Assembly: GCF_013423485.1 (NCBI RefSeq)
Contig: NZ_JABFFR010000010.1
Span: 35,372 to 99,371 of the forward strand
DNA: 64,000 bases
From: Azospirillum oleiclasticum
GTDB lineage: Bacteria; Pseudomonadota; Alphaproteobacteria; Azospirillales; Azospirillaceae
Reading direction: 5' to 3'
This document shows, one piece after another, positions 1 to 8,780 of this stretch. A program made the position numbers and the translations under genes. The number at the start of each line of letters is the position of its first letter. The stretch's first letter is position 1. The notes below the pieces were generated by a model. That model saw only the letters and a program-made list of their open reading frames with translations, was not told the origin of the DNA and ran no database searches.

Positions 1-63
1 ACCGGGGGTCAGGGTGTAGGCGGCGGCGGCCAGGGTGGCGGCCGTCAGCAGCGACAGATCCAT
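1..63 (-). CDS. LysE/RhtB-type exporter, 5' end only (partial)
   Basis: Reading the minus strand from the ATG at 63 gives 21 codons before the window ends. The peptide is MDLSLLTAATLAAAAYTLTPG, a hydrophobic first helix ending in LTPG, which is the typical start of LysE/RhtB amino-acid exporters (usually LTPGP). A GGAG ribosome-binding site lies at 70-73, six bases before the ATG. It starts 25 bases after the bcsN-like stop on the same strand, so it may be co-transcribed with the cellulose genes. Only the N-terminus is visible, so the family call is tentative. Confidence 0.4.
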   Translation of the reverse strand, partial: MDLSLLTAATLAAAAYTLTPG

Positions 64-88
64 GGGTGCGCTCCGACGGTGGGACCGG

Positions 89-1000
89 TCACGGCGGGGT
101 GCCGAGGACCAGGGGCGGGATCACGCGCGGGCTGTTGCCGGTGCCCGTGCCGGTGCTGTTGCCCTCGAACTCGTTCATCGTCTCGCGCGGCAACGGCCTT
201 GCCGTCGCGGCGGGCGGCGCGGTGCTGTTGCCCTCGAACTCGTCCATCGTCTCGCGCGGCAGCGGTCTTGCGGTCGCGGCGGGCGGCGGGCGGCGGGGGG
301 TGGCGGGCTCGTACGGGATCGCCAGGGACGGCCGGGCCACCGGTTCGGCTTCCAGTATGTCCGGGGCCACGGTGAGGATCAGCCCCTCGAAGGGGCGGAG
401 CAGCGCCTCCACCGAACGGCCGCTGCCGCAGACCCGCCATTCCAGCCGGATCGCGGCCAGCGTCTCCGGCAGGATGCGCTCGCGGTCGTCGATGAGCTGC
501 CACGCCAGCACGCAGGCCGACGTCTCGTTGCGGGCGATCGCGAAGTCGTAGTCGCCGTAGCGGTTGCGGCGCACCGTGTCGCCGATGGCCGGCTCCATGT
601 CCGGAAATTCCCGCCTCAGCGTCTTCAGCAGCCGTTCCTCGGTGTAGAGCGGCACGGGATAGGGCCGGTCGGGCCGGGTCATGGCGCCGAAGATGCTGTC
701 CGGCACCCATTCCACGTCCAGGCTCAGCCGGTTCTCACCGGGCAGGCTGGTGGGGTTGGCGAGGATCAGGTTGTAGCTGTCGAACACCTCGCCGATGGTG
801 CGCCGGCGCGCCGCGATCGGGCGGGCGCCGCCGTCCTGCAGCAGCACCGGCACGTCGGCGGGCTGGATGCGGCTCCACAGGGTGGGCAGACGGTCCCCCA
901 GGTCGCGGCGGAAGCCGGGCGCGCAGCCGGCCAGCATGGCGCCCAGGACGAGCAGTGCCACGGCCAATGTCGGAAGGCGGCAACCCACGGTCTCACCCAC
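89..1000 (-). CDS. bcsN: BcsN-like lipoprotein of the cellulose operon
   Basis: This is a predicted 303-residue lipoprotein, last of the cellulose genes. I chose the GTG at 1000, which overlaps the upstream TPR gene's stop as GTGGGTGA and has AGGGG just before it; GTG at 988 is an alternative. A hydrophobic N-terminus ends in a lipobox-like LAGC (about residues 22-25 from this start). The middle carries LILANPTSLPGENRLSLDVEW, which resembles the LPGEN region I associate with BcsN proteins of alphaproteobacterial cellulose clusters. Its role there is unknown. The C-terminus is Pro/Ala-rich and carries a 23-residue duplication. The family call rests on context and this motif. Confidence 0.6.
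   Translation of the reverse strand: MGETVGCRLPTLAVALLVLGAMLAGCAPGFRRDLGDRLPTLWSRIQPADVPVLLQDGGARPIAARRRTIGEVFDSYNLILANPTSLPGENRLSLDVEWVPDSIFGAMTRPDRPYPVPLYTEERLLKTLRREFPDMEPAIGDTVRRNRYGDYDFAIARNETSACVLAWQLIDDRERILPETLAAIRLEWRVCGSGRSVEALLRPFEGLILTVAPDILEAEPVARPSLAIPYEPATPRRPPPAATARPLPRETMDEFEGNSTAPPAATARPLPRETMNEFEGNSTGTGTGNSPRVIPPLVLGTPP
153..290 (-). repeat. 69-bp tandem duplication in the bcsN-like tail
   Basis: Two near-identical 69-base copies (153-221 and 222-290) encode 23-residue repeats with the core TARPLPRETM(D/N)EFEGNST. The unit length is a multiple of three, so the frame is kept. The copies differ at a few bases, so this is a real duplication with some divergence. Confidence 0.75.
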
Positions 1001-2714
1001 CCCTGTAGATCGCTTGGCGCGCCGTGTCGACGGCGTTCCGGGTATCCTCGGTCGACAGGCGGCGGTCAAGCGCCTCGAACAGTTCCAGCGCCTCGCCGTG
1101 ACGATTCATGTTGTAGAGGGTCCAGCCGCGCATCAGCGTCAGCCCCCGCGATTCGGGCGCCAGCGGCAGCCGGGCGTCGAGCAGCCGCAGCGTGTCGCGG
1201 AAGCGCTCCTCCTGATAGGCGCGCAGCGCCTGGGAGGCGAGCGCGCTGGCCTTCAGGTCGCGCTGGTGCTCGGCCCCCAGCCCGCTGCCGGGCAGGTCGT
1301 GCATCACGCCGGCGGTGTCGTCCATGCGCATGCGCGCGACCATGCCGCCATACTGCGCCTCCTCCGCGATGCGGCGGCGCTCGGCACCGCCGGCCTTGGC
1401 GGACAGGGCGCGCGCCTCCGCGAAGGAATCCTCCGCCTCCGACGGGCGGTTCAGCTCCATCAGGCACCAGCCGCGCTGCTGCGCCAGCCCGGCGGTCACG
1501 CGGTTGGCCCGCCGCTCCCGCTCGATCAGGTCCAGGCACAGGCTCCAGTCGCGCGCCGCCACCGCCCGGTCGAGCGGGCTCGGCCCCTGCGGCCCGCCGC
1601 CACCGCCGCCCGGCGGCTTGACCACCGCGCGCAGCGCCCGGTCGACGCGCTCCGACTTGCCGCGCCAGGGAGCACCGGCGGCCACCGCCTCCTCCTTGCG
1701 GTTGAGGCCGGCGAGCGCCAGGATCAGCCCCTCCGCCGCGCGGTCGCTGGCGGCCCATTCGTTGGCACGGGTGAACCAGTCGCGCGCTTGCCCGAACTGC
1801 TTCTTGTTCTGGTAGAACCATCCCAGCGCGATCGCGGCATCGGCGTCGCGCCGCTCGGTCACGTTGCTCTCGGCGCGGGCGAGGTCCTCGGCCGGCGGGT
1901 TGACGCCCTTGGCGCCCAGCCGCTCCAGCGTGCGGCCGACGTCCAGCTCGGCCATGGCCCGGCGGACGATGGCGTAATCCTCCCCCGGTGCCGGGTTGGC
2001 GCTGCCGGCGATGTCGGCCAGTTCGCGCATGCGGTCCTGCGGCAGGTAGCGGCTGGCCTTGAACAGGGTGTCGCGCCGCTCCGACGCCTTGGTGCAGGTG
2101 GTGGCCGCCGTGCGGAACAGCTCGAAGGCGCGGTCGGTCTGCTTCAGCTCGCCATAGGCCTCCGCCGTGCGCCACAGGCTGTCGAGACGGTTGCAGGTCA
2201 GCAGCCGCGGATCCGCCGCGGCGGCATCCACCACCTCCTGCCAGCGCTTGCCCTCGCTGGCGCCGCGCAGCCGCGCCGTCGCCTCGGCGATGTCCAGCTC
2301 GGCCAGCAGCTTCTCCGACGGCTGCCAGGACGGGGTCTTGCGCCGCGCCTCGGCGATGGCGGCCCGCGCCTCCGCCATCTGGCCGGCCGACACCAGCTTC
2401 CAGAAGGGAGACTCGTCCACCCCCGCCTGCACCGGCTGCGGCGCGAACAGATCCTTGGGCGGCTGCCAGGACGGATCGATGGATTTCAGCCGCGCGATCT
2501 CCGCCTCCAGCCGCGCCACATCACCGATGCGGGCGTAGTAGCGCAGCGCCGTCTCGTCGACGCGGCCGGGTGCGGCCTGTCCGCCACCGGGCTGCTCCAC
2601 CTCCACCTGCACGCCGGGAGCGAGCGCGCGGGGCGTCGGCGAACCGCCCTGCTGGGCCAGCGCCGGGACGGAGAGGGCCAGAACGGATGCGGTCAGAAGC
2701 AGAAGGCGCGTCAT
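993..2714 (-). CDS. Exported TPR-repeat protein of the cellulose operon
   Basis: A 573-residue protein with a clear signal peptide (residues 1-20, cleaved after VPALA). The rest is Ala/Leu/Arg-rich helical repeat sequence of TPR type, with A..LG..Y and EAL..F patterns throughout. It sits where bcsC normally lies and probably forms the periplasmic TPR scaffold for cellulose export. BcsC is usually over 1000 residues and ends in an outer-membrane beta-barrel; no barrel-length C-terminus is present here. It overlaps the GH8 gene by four bases (2711-2714) and the bcsN-like gene at its 3' end, so it is translationally coupled. The start ATG follows directly from that overlap. Confidence 0.75.
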   Translation of the reverse strand: MTRLLLLTASVLALSVPALAQQGGSPTPRALAPGVQVEVEQPGGGQAAPGRVDETALRYYARIGDVARLEAEIARLKSIDPSWQPPKDLFAPQPVQAGVDESPFWKLVSAGQMAEARAAIAEARRKTPSWQPSEKLLAELDIAEATARLRGASEGKRWQEVVDAAAADPRLLTCNRLDSLWRTAEAYGELKQTDRAFELFRTAATTCTKASERRDTLFKASRYLPQDRMRELADIAGSANPAPGEDYAIVRRAMAELDVGRTLERLGAKGVNPPAEDLARAESNVTERRDADAAIALGWFYQNKKQFGQARDWFTRANEWAASDRAAEGLILALAGLNRKEEAVAAGAPWRGKSERVDRALRAVVKPPGGGGGGPQGPSPLDRAVAARDWSLCLDLIERERRANRVTAGLAQQRGWCLMELNRPSEAEDSFAEARALSAKAGGAERRRIAEEAQYGGMVARMRMDDTAGVMHDLPGSGLGAEHQRDLKASALASQALRAYQEERFRDTLRLLDARLPLAPESRGLTLMRGWTLYNMNRHGEALELFEALDRRLSTEDTRNAVDTARQAIYRGG

Positions 2715-3826
2715 GGGCTCAGTCCGAGGCTTCGTTCGGCAAGACGGGTCAGCAGGAACAGCACGGTGGAATAGTAATCCTCGTCAGCGCCCAACGGTGG
2801 CACCACGATGGCGTTGCCGCTTTCGGCGATGCGGGTGGCGAGCCGCAGCACCGCCAGCATGCCGACCGACGCCGGCACTTGCGCCGTGGTGCCGCCCGGC
2901 AGCGACACGGTCGCCGGGATCGGCCCGTTGCCGAAGGGGGCGGCGAAGGCGCCGTAGGGACGGAAGTACCAGGGATCGCGGTAGCCGGCCCAGGCCAGAT
3001 ACAGCGGCACCCGGATCGCGTCGTAGCCGAACTGCTTGCGGAAGCCGTCGGGAAGCGTGAGCGACCCGTCCTCCGCCAGCAGCGCCCAGTCCGGCGGAAG
3101 CTGCCCCTGGCCGATCCGCGCCTTGGCGAGGAACACCAGGGCCGATCCGATCACCCCGTCCCACCCGCCGGACGGCTCCGCCGCCGCGAAGGCCTGGAAG
3201 GCGGGCATGATCAGATAGCTGGGGTTGACGATGACGGCGCCACCGCGGCGGAACCCGGTCACGCCCGGCAGCGGCAGCGTCATGCCCGCCTGCCGCACCA
3301 GCGTGTGCTGCCGGATCGCCTGCAACAGCGCCAGTGCCGCGCCCCGCAGGTCCGCGTCCTTCCACAGCTCGGCCGCGCGCAGCAGACCCCAGGCGATCAG
3401 GATGTCGCCGTCGGTGGCGTTGTTGGGATCGGTCACACCCTTGCCCGACTCCCACTTCCAGGCCGAGAGGCCGTCGGGGCGGACCATCAGGTTGCGCTTC
3501 GTCCAGCCCCACAGCCGGTCCACCGCGCCGCGGTCGCGCGCCGCCGTGGCGAGGACGAGGCCGTAGCCCTGCCCCTCCGAATGGCTGATGCCGCCGTTGC
3601 CGGTGTCCGTCACCCGGCCGTCGGCGCCGAGGAAACGGCCGGCGAAGCCATGCCAGGACGGCGCGTCCAGCTCCGCCCCCGCCGTCTGCGCCCCCCCCGT
3701 CTGTCCCCTGGCCGGTGCGGGCAGCACCGCGGCCAGCATGCCGGCAGCTCCGGCGCCGAGCAGCGCGCGCCGGCCCGGATCCACGCTGCCGTTGCCCCGG
3801 CCTGTGATCTTGCCCCCCACGATCAC
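2711..3826 (-). CDS. bcsZ: GH8 endoglucanase of the cellulose operon
   Basis: A 371-residue glycoside hydrolase family 8 enzyme (BcsZ/CelC type), which trims beta-1,4-glucan in the periplasm during cellulose synthesis. The family's catalytic acid is visible as Glu84 in SHSEGQGYGL, and the NATDGD segment places an Asp (about 139) at the usual second catalytic position. The N-terminus has twin arginines before a hydrophobic stretch (RRALLGAGAAGMLAAVLP), which suggests a Tat or Sec signal peptide. The gene starts three bases after the bcsB stop and overlaps the TPR gene by four. Length matches the family. Confidence 0.88.
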   Translation of the reverse strand: MIVGGKITGRGNGSVDPGRRALLGAGAAGMLAAVLPAPARGQTGGAQTAGAELDAPSWHGFAGRFLGADGRVTDTGNGGISHSEGQGYGLVLATAARDRGAVDRLWGWTKRNLMVRPDGLSAWKWESGKGVTDPNNATDGDILIAWGLLRAAELWKDADLRGAALALLQAIRQHTLVRQAGMTLPLPGVTGFRRGGAVIVNPSYLIMPAFQAFAAAEPSGGWDGVIGSALVFLAKARIGQGQLPPDWALLAEDGSLTLPDGFRKQFGYDAIRVPLYLAWAGYRDPWYFRPYGAFAAPFGNGPIPATVSLPGGTTAQVPASVGMLAVLRLATRIAESGNAIVVPPLGADEDYYSTVLFLLTRLAERSLGLSP

Positions 3827-3829
3827 GCC

Positions 3830-6247
3830 CTACTCCACCCGGCGCCCGAGGCGCAGCAGCAGATGGATGGTGATCGCCAGCAGCAGCACCGACCCCAGAA
3901 GCAGCCCGAACAGCACGTCGATGCGCTGCGACAGGTTGCTCGCGGCGATCAGGAAGACGTTCCGCAGGTCGCGCGGGTTGACCAGGATGTTGTAGGTGGC
4001 GGACGGTTTCAGGTCGGCCACGCCGCCGCCGCCGCTGCGCCAGAGGGCGGCCCCGCCGTCCACGTCCGTCCACAGGGCGGCGGTGACCAGCCTCTCGGTG
4101 GCCCGCTCCGCCACGGTGGCGTCGGTGCCGGTCAGCACGGTCCAGGTGCTGCGGTCGCCGCCCGGCCCGGCGAACTGCAGCAGCGCGGTGTCGGGCAGGA
4201 AATCGTCACCGCCGACGATGGGCATCAGGTCGGTGTTGGCGACGGCGACCCCGGCCGACCCCGTCCAGCTCACCAGCTCCAGCACGCGCGACAACAGGCC
4301 CTGCAGCGACATCGGCTGGTCGGGCGGCGGGGGTGCCGTGCGTTCGGCCAGACGCTCCCAGCGCGCGGCGCTCGATTCCAGGCTCACGGGCGAGGCGCCG
4401 GCCACGGCAGCCGGGCCGCGCGCCGGCGGCCGCACGCTGCGCAGCCGCTCCACGATGCGCCGCCGCTCCGCGTCCGGCAGCGGCTCGCCGGACGCCAGCG
4501 CCTGCGACATGCGGGTGCCGGCCTCGAGCAGGCTGGCCAGCCGGTCGGGGGCGAGCTGGGTGCCGCCGAGTGCGGCCTGCGGCAGGCTGCCCACCGGCCC
4601 GATGATCAGCGCGTCGCGCCCGGCGGGGGCGTTCCAGCCGATGGACGGCACGGCGCGCAGCACCTCCCCGGCGCTCTGCGCCAAACGCGCCACAAGGGTC
4701 AGCGCCACGCCGTTCCACGCCTCGTCCTTGCCGGCGACGATCAGGTCGAAGGGCTCGGCCCGCGTCCCGTCGGAGCGCAGGAAGGGAAAGCCGGTGCGCG
4801 CGGTGGTGCCGAGGTCGGGGAGCGTCACCAGCCGGGCGAAGGTCGGCACCTCCACCTCCGAATTGTCGAACAGGGTGAAGCGCGGCTTGCGGATGGCGTA
4901 GAGGCAGTCGGTCTCCTGCGCCGGCGGCAGCTCGGCCTGGAACTCGATGCGGTTCTGGCCCGACCGGAACAGGTTCATGGGCAGCCGCATCTCCGCCCGG
5001 CGGATGTCGCCGCTGGAGCGCTGGTCCACCTCGATGGCGCCGGCCATCCGGCCGTTGACCCGCAGGTTCAGCACGGCGCCGCGGCCCAGCTCACCCTCGA
5101 AGGCGGCGTTGATGCGCAGCGCGATGGTGCGGTCCGCCACCGGCTTGTAGTCGGCGGGCAGCCGCACGTCGAGCCGACCGGTGTAGCGGTAGCCGGTGTG
5201 GGTCACCGTCGGGACGCCGAGCTGGGCCAGCCGGTAGCGGCCGGGACCCAGCACCGTGTCGGGCCGCGACGGCACCGCAACCGGCGACGCCTCCACCAGG
5301 GCGGAGGCCTGGGTGGTCAGCGGCCGGTGGATGTCGGCGAAGCGCAGCGCCGCCTGGTCCACCTCGTCCACGGTGCGGCCGGAGACCACGATGAGGAAGC
5401 CGCCCGGTGCCGATCCCGACGGGTAGACGCCGAGGAAGGGGCCGCCGATGCCCTGCAGGATGGCGGGGGCCAGCACGCCGGCCAGCTCGTCCCGCGGCCC
5501 GATCAGCACGGCCTTGGGCGACGGCGCCGCCGGGCCGGGAAGCACCGGGGATGGCGCCTCGCCCGGCTGGGGCGCCGGCAGGGCGATGCTGGCGACGCGC
5601 GGTGCCCGCTCACCGAGCGCCAGCGCGTAACCCTGCGCCACCAGGGCGCCCCAGCCGAGATGGTCGGGCCGCATGGTGGCGCCGACACGCAGGATCGCCA
5701 GCGGGCTGTCAGCCCGGTCGCTGGCGGCCAGCAGTTGCGGCAGCATGGCGAGGTCGGGCACCGGCGGCGGCGCGTCGGTGCGCAGCACCAGGGCGGAGCG
5801 GGCGAGATGCACCCGGCTCCACAGGTCGTAGGTGCCGCGGACGTTGCAGAAGGCGCGGTGCTGCGCCTCGTGCCGCAGGGTGATGCGGTTCTCGCCCGGC
5901 CGGATGCGGTCGGCCGGCAGGGTGATCGAGGCGGTGACCGGCCCGCGGTAGGCGGACAGCGGCAGCTCCGCCACCGGCTCCCCGTTGACGGCCAGCAGCA
6001 TGCGGCTGCGCTCGGGCAGCAGGTCGATGCCGTTCTCGTACTGGATGGTCAGCACCACCTGGCGCAGCGGCGCCATCGGCGGGGCCATGGCGGTGAGGGT
6101 GATCTCGTCCGCCTCCCCGTGCATCTCCACCTGAGCCGCGCCATCCATGACGCTCGAGAGCGGGATGGTCCGCTCGTCGCCCGCCAGCGCCGGTGCCCGC
6201 GCGGCCAGCGGCAGGAGCAGGAGCAGCGCGACGACGAGGCGCCTCAT
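3830..6247 (-). CDS. bcsB: Cellulose synthase subunit BcsB
   Basis: This is the membrane-anchored periplasmic partner of BcsA, 805 residues from the ATG at 6247, which overlaps the bcsA stop as ATGA. The longer open frame upstream is only antisense-like readthrough of bcsA. A signal peptide (MRRLVVALLLLLPLAARAPALA) precedes a long beta-rich periplasmic region with jelly-roll-like segments (RIRPGENRITL; LFRSGQNRIEF), typical of BcsB. A single C-terminal transmembrane helix (VLFGLLLGSVLLLAITIHLLL) ends in basic residues, as expected for the helix that packs on BcsA. Together with BcsA it forms the inner-membrane synthase and translocation complex. Confidence 0.92.
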   Translation of the reverse strand: MRRLVVALLLLLPLAARAPALAGDERTIPLSSVMDGAAQVEMHGEADEITLTAMAPPMAPLRQVVLTIQYENGIDLLPERSRMLLAVNGEPVAELPLSAYRGPVTASITLPADRIRPGENRITLRHEAQHRAFCNVRGTYDLWSRVHLARSALVLRTDAPPPVPDLAMLPQLLAASDRADSPLAILRVGATMRPDHLGWGALVAQGYALALGERAPRVASIALPAPQPGEAPSPVLPGPAAPSPKAVLIGPRDELAGVLAPAILQGIGGPFLGVYPSGSAPGGFLIVVSGRTVDEVDQAALRFADIHRPLTTQASALVEASPVAVPSRPDTVLGPGRYRLAQLGVPTVTHTGYRYTGRLDVRLPADYKPVADRTIALRINAAFEGELGRGAVLNLRVNGRMAGAIEVDQRSSGDIRRAEMRLPMNLFRSGQNRIEFQAELPPAQETDCLYAIRKPRFTLFDNSEVEVPTFARLVTLPDLGTTARTGFPFLRSDGTRAEPFDLIVAGKDEAWNGVALTLVARLAQSAGEVLRAVPSIGWNAPAGRDALIIGPVGSLPQAALGGTQLAPDRLASLLEAGTRMSQALASGEPLPDAERRRIVERLRSVRPPARGPAAVAGASPVSLESSAARWERLAERTAPPPPDQPMSLQGLLSRVLELVSWTGSAGVAVANTDLMPIVGGDDFLPDTALLQFAGPGGDRSTWTVLTGTDATVAERATERLVTAALWTDVDGGAALWRSGGGGVADLKPSATYNILVNPRDLRNVFLIAASNLSQRIDVLFGLLLGSVLLLAITIHLLLRLGRRVE

Positions 6248-8508
6248 CGCTCGTCCTCCGCCGGGCGCCGGAACAGCGCGCGCAGCCCGTAACCGATCAT
6301 CGCGAAGATCGCCACGGTGGCGCGCGGGACGATGCGCGAGAAGAAATAGATGAAGCCGAACATCAGGTTCGGCGCGTTCGAGCGCTTCCGCCCGATCCAC
6401 GCGTCCCAGCCCGCGCTGTTGCCGAAGACCAGGCGCGACACGGTCAGCACCTCGTCCCGGTCGGCCGGGGCGAAGCCGGCCCCGACCAGCAGGTCGCCGC
6501 CCTTGGTTTCGATGCGCAGCAGCTTCACGCGGGTGGCGAGCGGCTGCCCGTCGATCGGATCCTCCACCGACACCAGCGGCTTCACCGCCTCCGCGACCCG
6601 CTCGCGCCAGCGCGACTCGACGCGCAGGCCGAGGCCGCCCGCCGAGACATCGACGATGACGACGGGGATCACCGTGCCGTCCTCCAGCGTCAGCTCGCCG
6701 GAGCGGTTCATCGCCACACGCTCCTGCCGGCGCACCCGCTTGCGCTCGTACACCACCGCCAGCCCGCTGGCGGCCAGCAGGAAGCTCAGCAGGTTCCACA
6801 CCGCCACCGGGGCGATGGCGTCGCGGTACTCGGGGTAGTGGATGTAGCGCCAGATGCACAGCGCCAGCCCGCCACCCAGCATCAGCGCCACCACCAGGAA
6901 GGGCAGCGCCAGCTCGGAGAAGCGGGTGCGGTCCACCTGCTCGCCCTTGGCCGTCACCTTGAAGGTGGGCTTGCGCGGGCTGATGATGGTGGAAATGGCG
7001 GCCAGCGAGATGTGCAGCGACATCACGTATTCGTACAGTTCCGAGAACAGCGGCCAGCGCGTTCGCCCGTGCAGCAAATGCGCCAGGAAGATCGCCGAGA
7101 AGATGTGCGGCAGCACGAAGCAGGTGAAGTCGTAGAGATTGACCCGGAAGATCTCCAGCCCGAAGAACGCGTAGCAGAGCGGCGCCAGCATGAACACCGG
7201 CCGCCAGAACCAGAAGAACCAGTACATCATCGTGCTGGTGTAGCAGAGGCGCTGGGGCACGGTCAGGCCGCGCTTGAACACCGGGTTCTTCAGGATGAAG
7301 AGCTGCATCATGCCCTGCGCCCAGCGGGAGCGCTGGGCGATGAAGGTGCTGAAGGTCTCAGGCTGCAAGCCGGCGATCAGAGGGCGCGGCAGATAGGCGC
7401 TGCGCCAGCCGCGGGCGTGCAGTTCCAGCGCCGTCTCGCAATCCTCCGTGATGGTGTCGCCGGCGATGCCGCCCACCTCCTCCAGCGCCGTGCGCCGCAG
7501 CACCGCCGCCGACCCGCAGAAGAAGGAGGCGTTCCAGCGGTCCAGCCCCGGCTGGATCGAGTAGTAGAACATCTCGTTCTCGCTGGGCATCTTCTCGAAG
7601 GTGCGCAGGTTGTATTCGACCGGATCCGGGTTCACGAAGAAATGCGGCGTCTGCACCAGGAACAGGCCGGGATCGGCCTGGAAGAAGCCGACGGTGCAGC
7701 GCAGGAAATCCACGGTGGGCACATGGTCGGCGTCGAGGATCAGCACCAGCTCGCCATCGGTGCGCTGGAAGGTGTAGTTGACGTTGCCGGCCTTCGCGTG
7801 GGTGTTGCGGTCGCGGGCGACATAGTTGACGCCGAGCCGCTGGCACAGCTCCGACAGCACGCGCCGGCGCTCGCGCGCCGCGGCCGCGGCCTCGGGGTTG
7901 GCCTGGTTGACCTTCTGGTCGGTTCCGCCGTCGTCGAGCAGATGGACCTTGAAGCGGTCGGTCGGGTAATCGAGCGCGATCGCCGCGGCCAGCGTCGTCT
8001 CCAGCAGCTCCGGCTCCTCGTTGTAGCTGGGGATGAACACGTCCACCGTCGGCCATTCCGACGGCTCGCCCACCGGCGGCATCGGCTTGCGCACGATGGG
8101 GTCCAGGATGACGAACAGCGACAGGAAGAACAGGGTGAAGGTCATCAGTTCCGCCAGGAACAGGATGATGCCGGGGATGAAGTTCATCAGGTCGTCGGCC
8201 GGCGGGATCGTGCCGTCGAGGCGCCAGAAGAAATAGCGCAGCGTGATGAAGGCCAGCAGCAGCACCGTCATGGTGCGCGCGTGCCACAGCCGTTCGGAGA
8301 ATCGGCCGAGCACGAAAGCGACCACGACGATGGCCACGGAAATGGCGGCGCTGGCGTCGCGCCCCACCGGCAGGGCCGCAAGGCCCAGGAACGCGGCGGC
8401 GGCGGCCAGGCACAGGATCCACAGAAGCAGGGACGCGAAACGGCGACCCGGCCCCTTCTGGCCAGGGCCGCCAAGTGGCGCGACGCTGCGGGCGGCTTCC
8501 ATGGACAC
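6244..8508 (-). CDS. bcsA: Cellulose synthase catalytic subunit BcsA (UDP-forming)
   Basis: A processive family 2 glycosyltransferase, 754 residues, that polymerises glucose from UDP-glucose and threads cellulose through the inner membrane. In order: N-terminal membrane helices, the GT-A domain with DDGG (about 195), DAD (about 258), TED (about 353) and QRSRW (about 392), more membrane helices, then a C-terminal PilZ domain with RRQER (about 592) and DVSAGG (about 620). The PilZ motifs match those that bind cyclic di-GMP, so activity should depend on that messenger. The first codon is GTG at 8508; the in-frame ATG at 8502 is equally possible. It leads the operon bcsA-bcsB-bcsZ-TPR-bcsN. Confidence 0.95.
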   Translation of the reverse strand: MSMEAARSVAPLGGPGQKGPGRRFASLLLWILCLAAAAAFLGLAALPVGRDASAAISVAIVVVAFVLGRFSERLWHARTMTVLLLAFITLRYFFWRLDGTIPPADDLMNFIPGIILFLAELMTFTLFFLSLFVILDPIVRKPMPPVGEPSEWPTVDVFIPSYNEEPELLETTLAAAIALDYPTDRFKVHLLDDGGTDQKVNQANPEAAAAARERRRVLSELCQRLGVNYVARDRNTHAKAGNVNYTFQRTDGELVLILDADHVPTVDFLRCTVGFFQADPGLFLVQTPHFFVNPDPVEYNLRTFEKMPSENEMFYYSIQPGLDRWNASFFCGSAAVLRRTALEEVGGIAGDTITEDCETALELHARGWRSAYLPRPLIAGLQPETFSTFIAQRSRWAQGMMQLFILKNPVFKRGLTVPQRLCYTSTMMYWFFWFWRPVFMLAPLCYAFFGLEIFRVNLYDFTCFVLPHIFSAIFLAHLLHGRTRWPLFSELYEYVMSLHISLAAISTIISPRKPTFKVTAKGEQVDRTRFSELALPFLVVALMLGGGLALCIWRYIHYPEYRDAIAPVAVWNLLSFLLAASGLAVVYERKRVRRQERVAMNRSGELTLEDGTVIPVVIVDVSAGGLGLRVESRWRERVAEAVKPLVSVEDPIDGQPLATRVKLLRIETKGGDLLVGAGFAPADRDEVLTVSRLVFGNSAGWDAWIGRKRSNAPNLMFGFIYFFSRIVPRATVAIFAMIGYGLRALFRRPAEDER

Positions 8509-8557
8509 GTTCGAAACCTGCGGAATATCCTATGGTTAAGGGAGATACATCATGACT

Positions 8558-8576
8558 AAAATACATCAAGTATTTT
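8558..8576. promoter_or_regulatory. AT-rich inverted repeat in the bcsA/crotonase divergent spacer
   Basis: AAAATAC and GTATTTT form a perfect 7-bp dyad around ATCAA, about 50 bases upstream of bcsA. The surrounding spacer (8509-8780) is much richer in A and T than its neighbours, as expected for a regulated divergent promoter region. It could be an operator for the cellulose operon; which protein binds cannot be told. Confidence 0.35.
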
Positions 8577-8681
8577 TCGCGCTTGCGTTCGGGATGCGGG
8601 GACTCCGACACATTCCGGACACACCTCACGATCCTGGAGGAACGGTCCGGCAAGCGACGCACGATTCAAATTGATGAATCT

Positions 8682-8687
8682 TATAAT
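8682..8687 (+). promoter_or_regulatory. Candidate -10 box for the crotonase gene
   Basis: A consensus TATAAT lies 93 bases upstream of the ATG at 8781. No good -35 element is seen at 16-18 bases upstream, so this may be an activator-dependent promoter or a chance match in the AT-rich spacer. Confidence 0.3.
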
Positions 8688-8780
8688 ATTCGACAGCAAT
8701 ATGATTTCCAATCCGGGTCGATCCACGCGATAAAAAGCCGCACCCGATTGCCATCGGATGAAACAAACAGGGAGGAGGCC

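Noticed and set aside
35..1621. A 528-residue plus-strand open frame at the left edge
   Set aside because: Antisense to the bcsN-like and TPR genes; its composition is that of a shadow frame.
2570..6292. A 1240-residue plus-strand open frame
   Set aside because: It is antisense to the GH8 and bcsB genes, rich in Arg, Gly, His and Gln with no family motif. High GC leaves antisense frames open.
8558..8577. The AT-rich dyad read as an intrinsic terminator
   Set aside because: A 7-bp A/T stem is too weak, and no gene ends before it in either direction.
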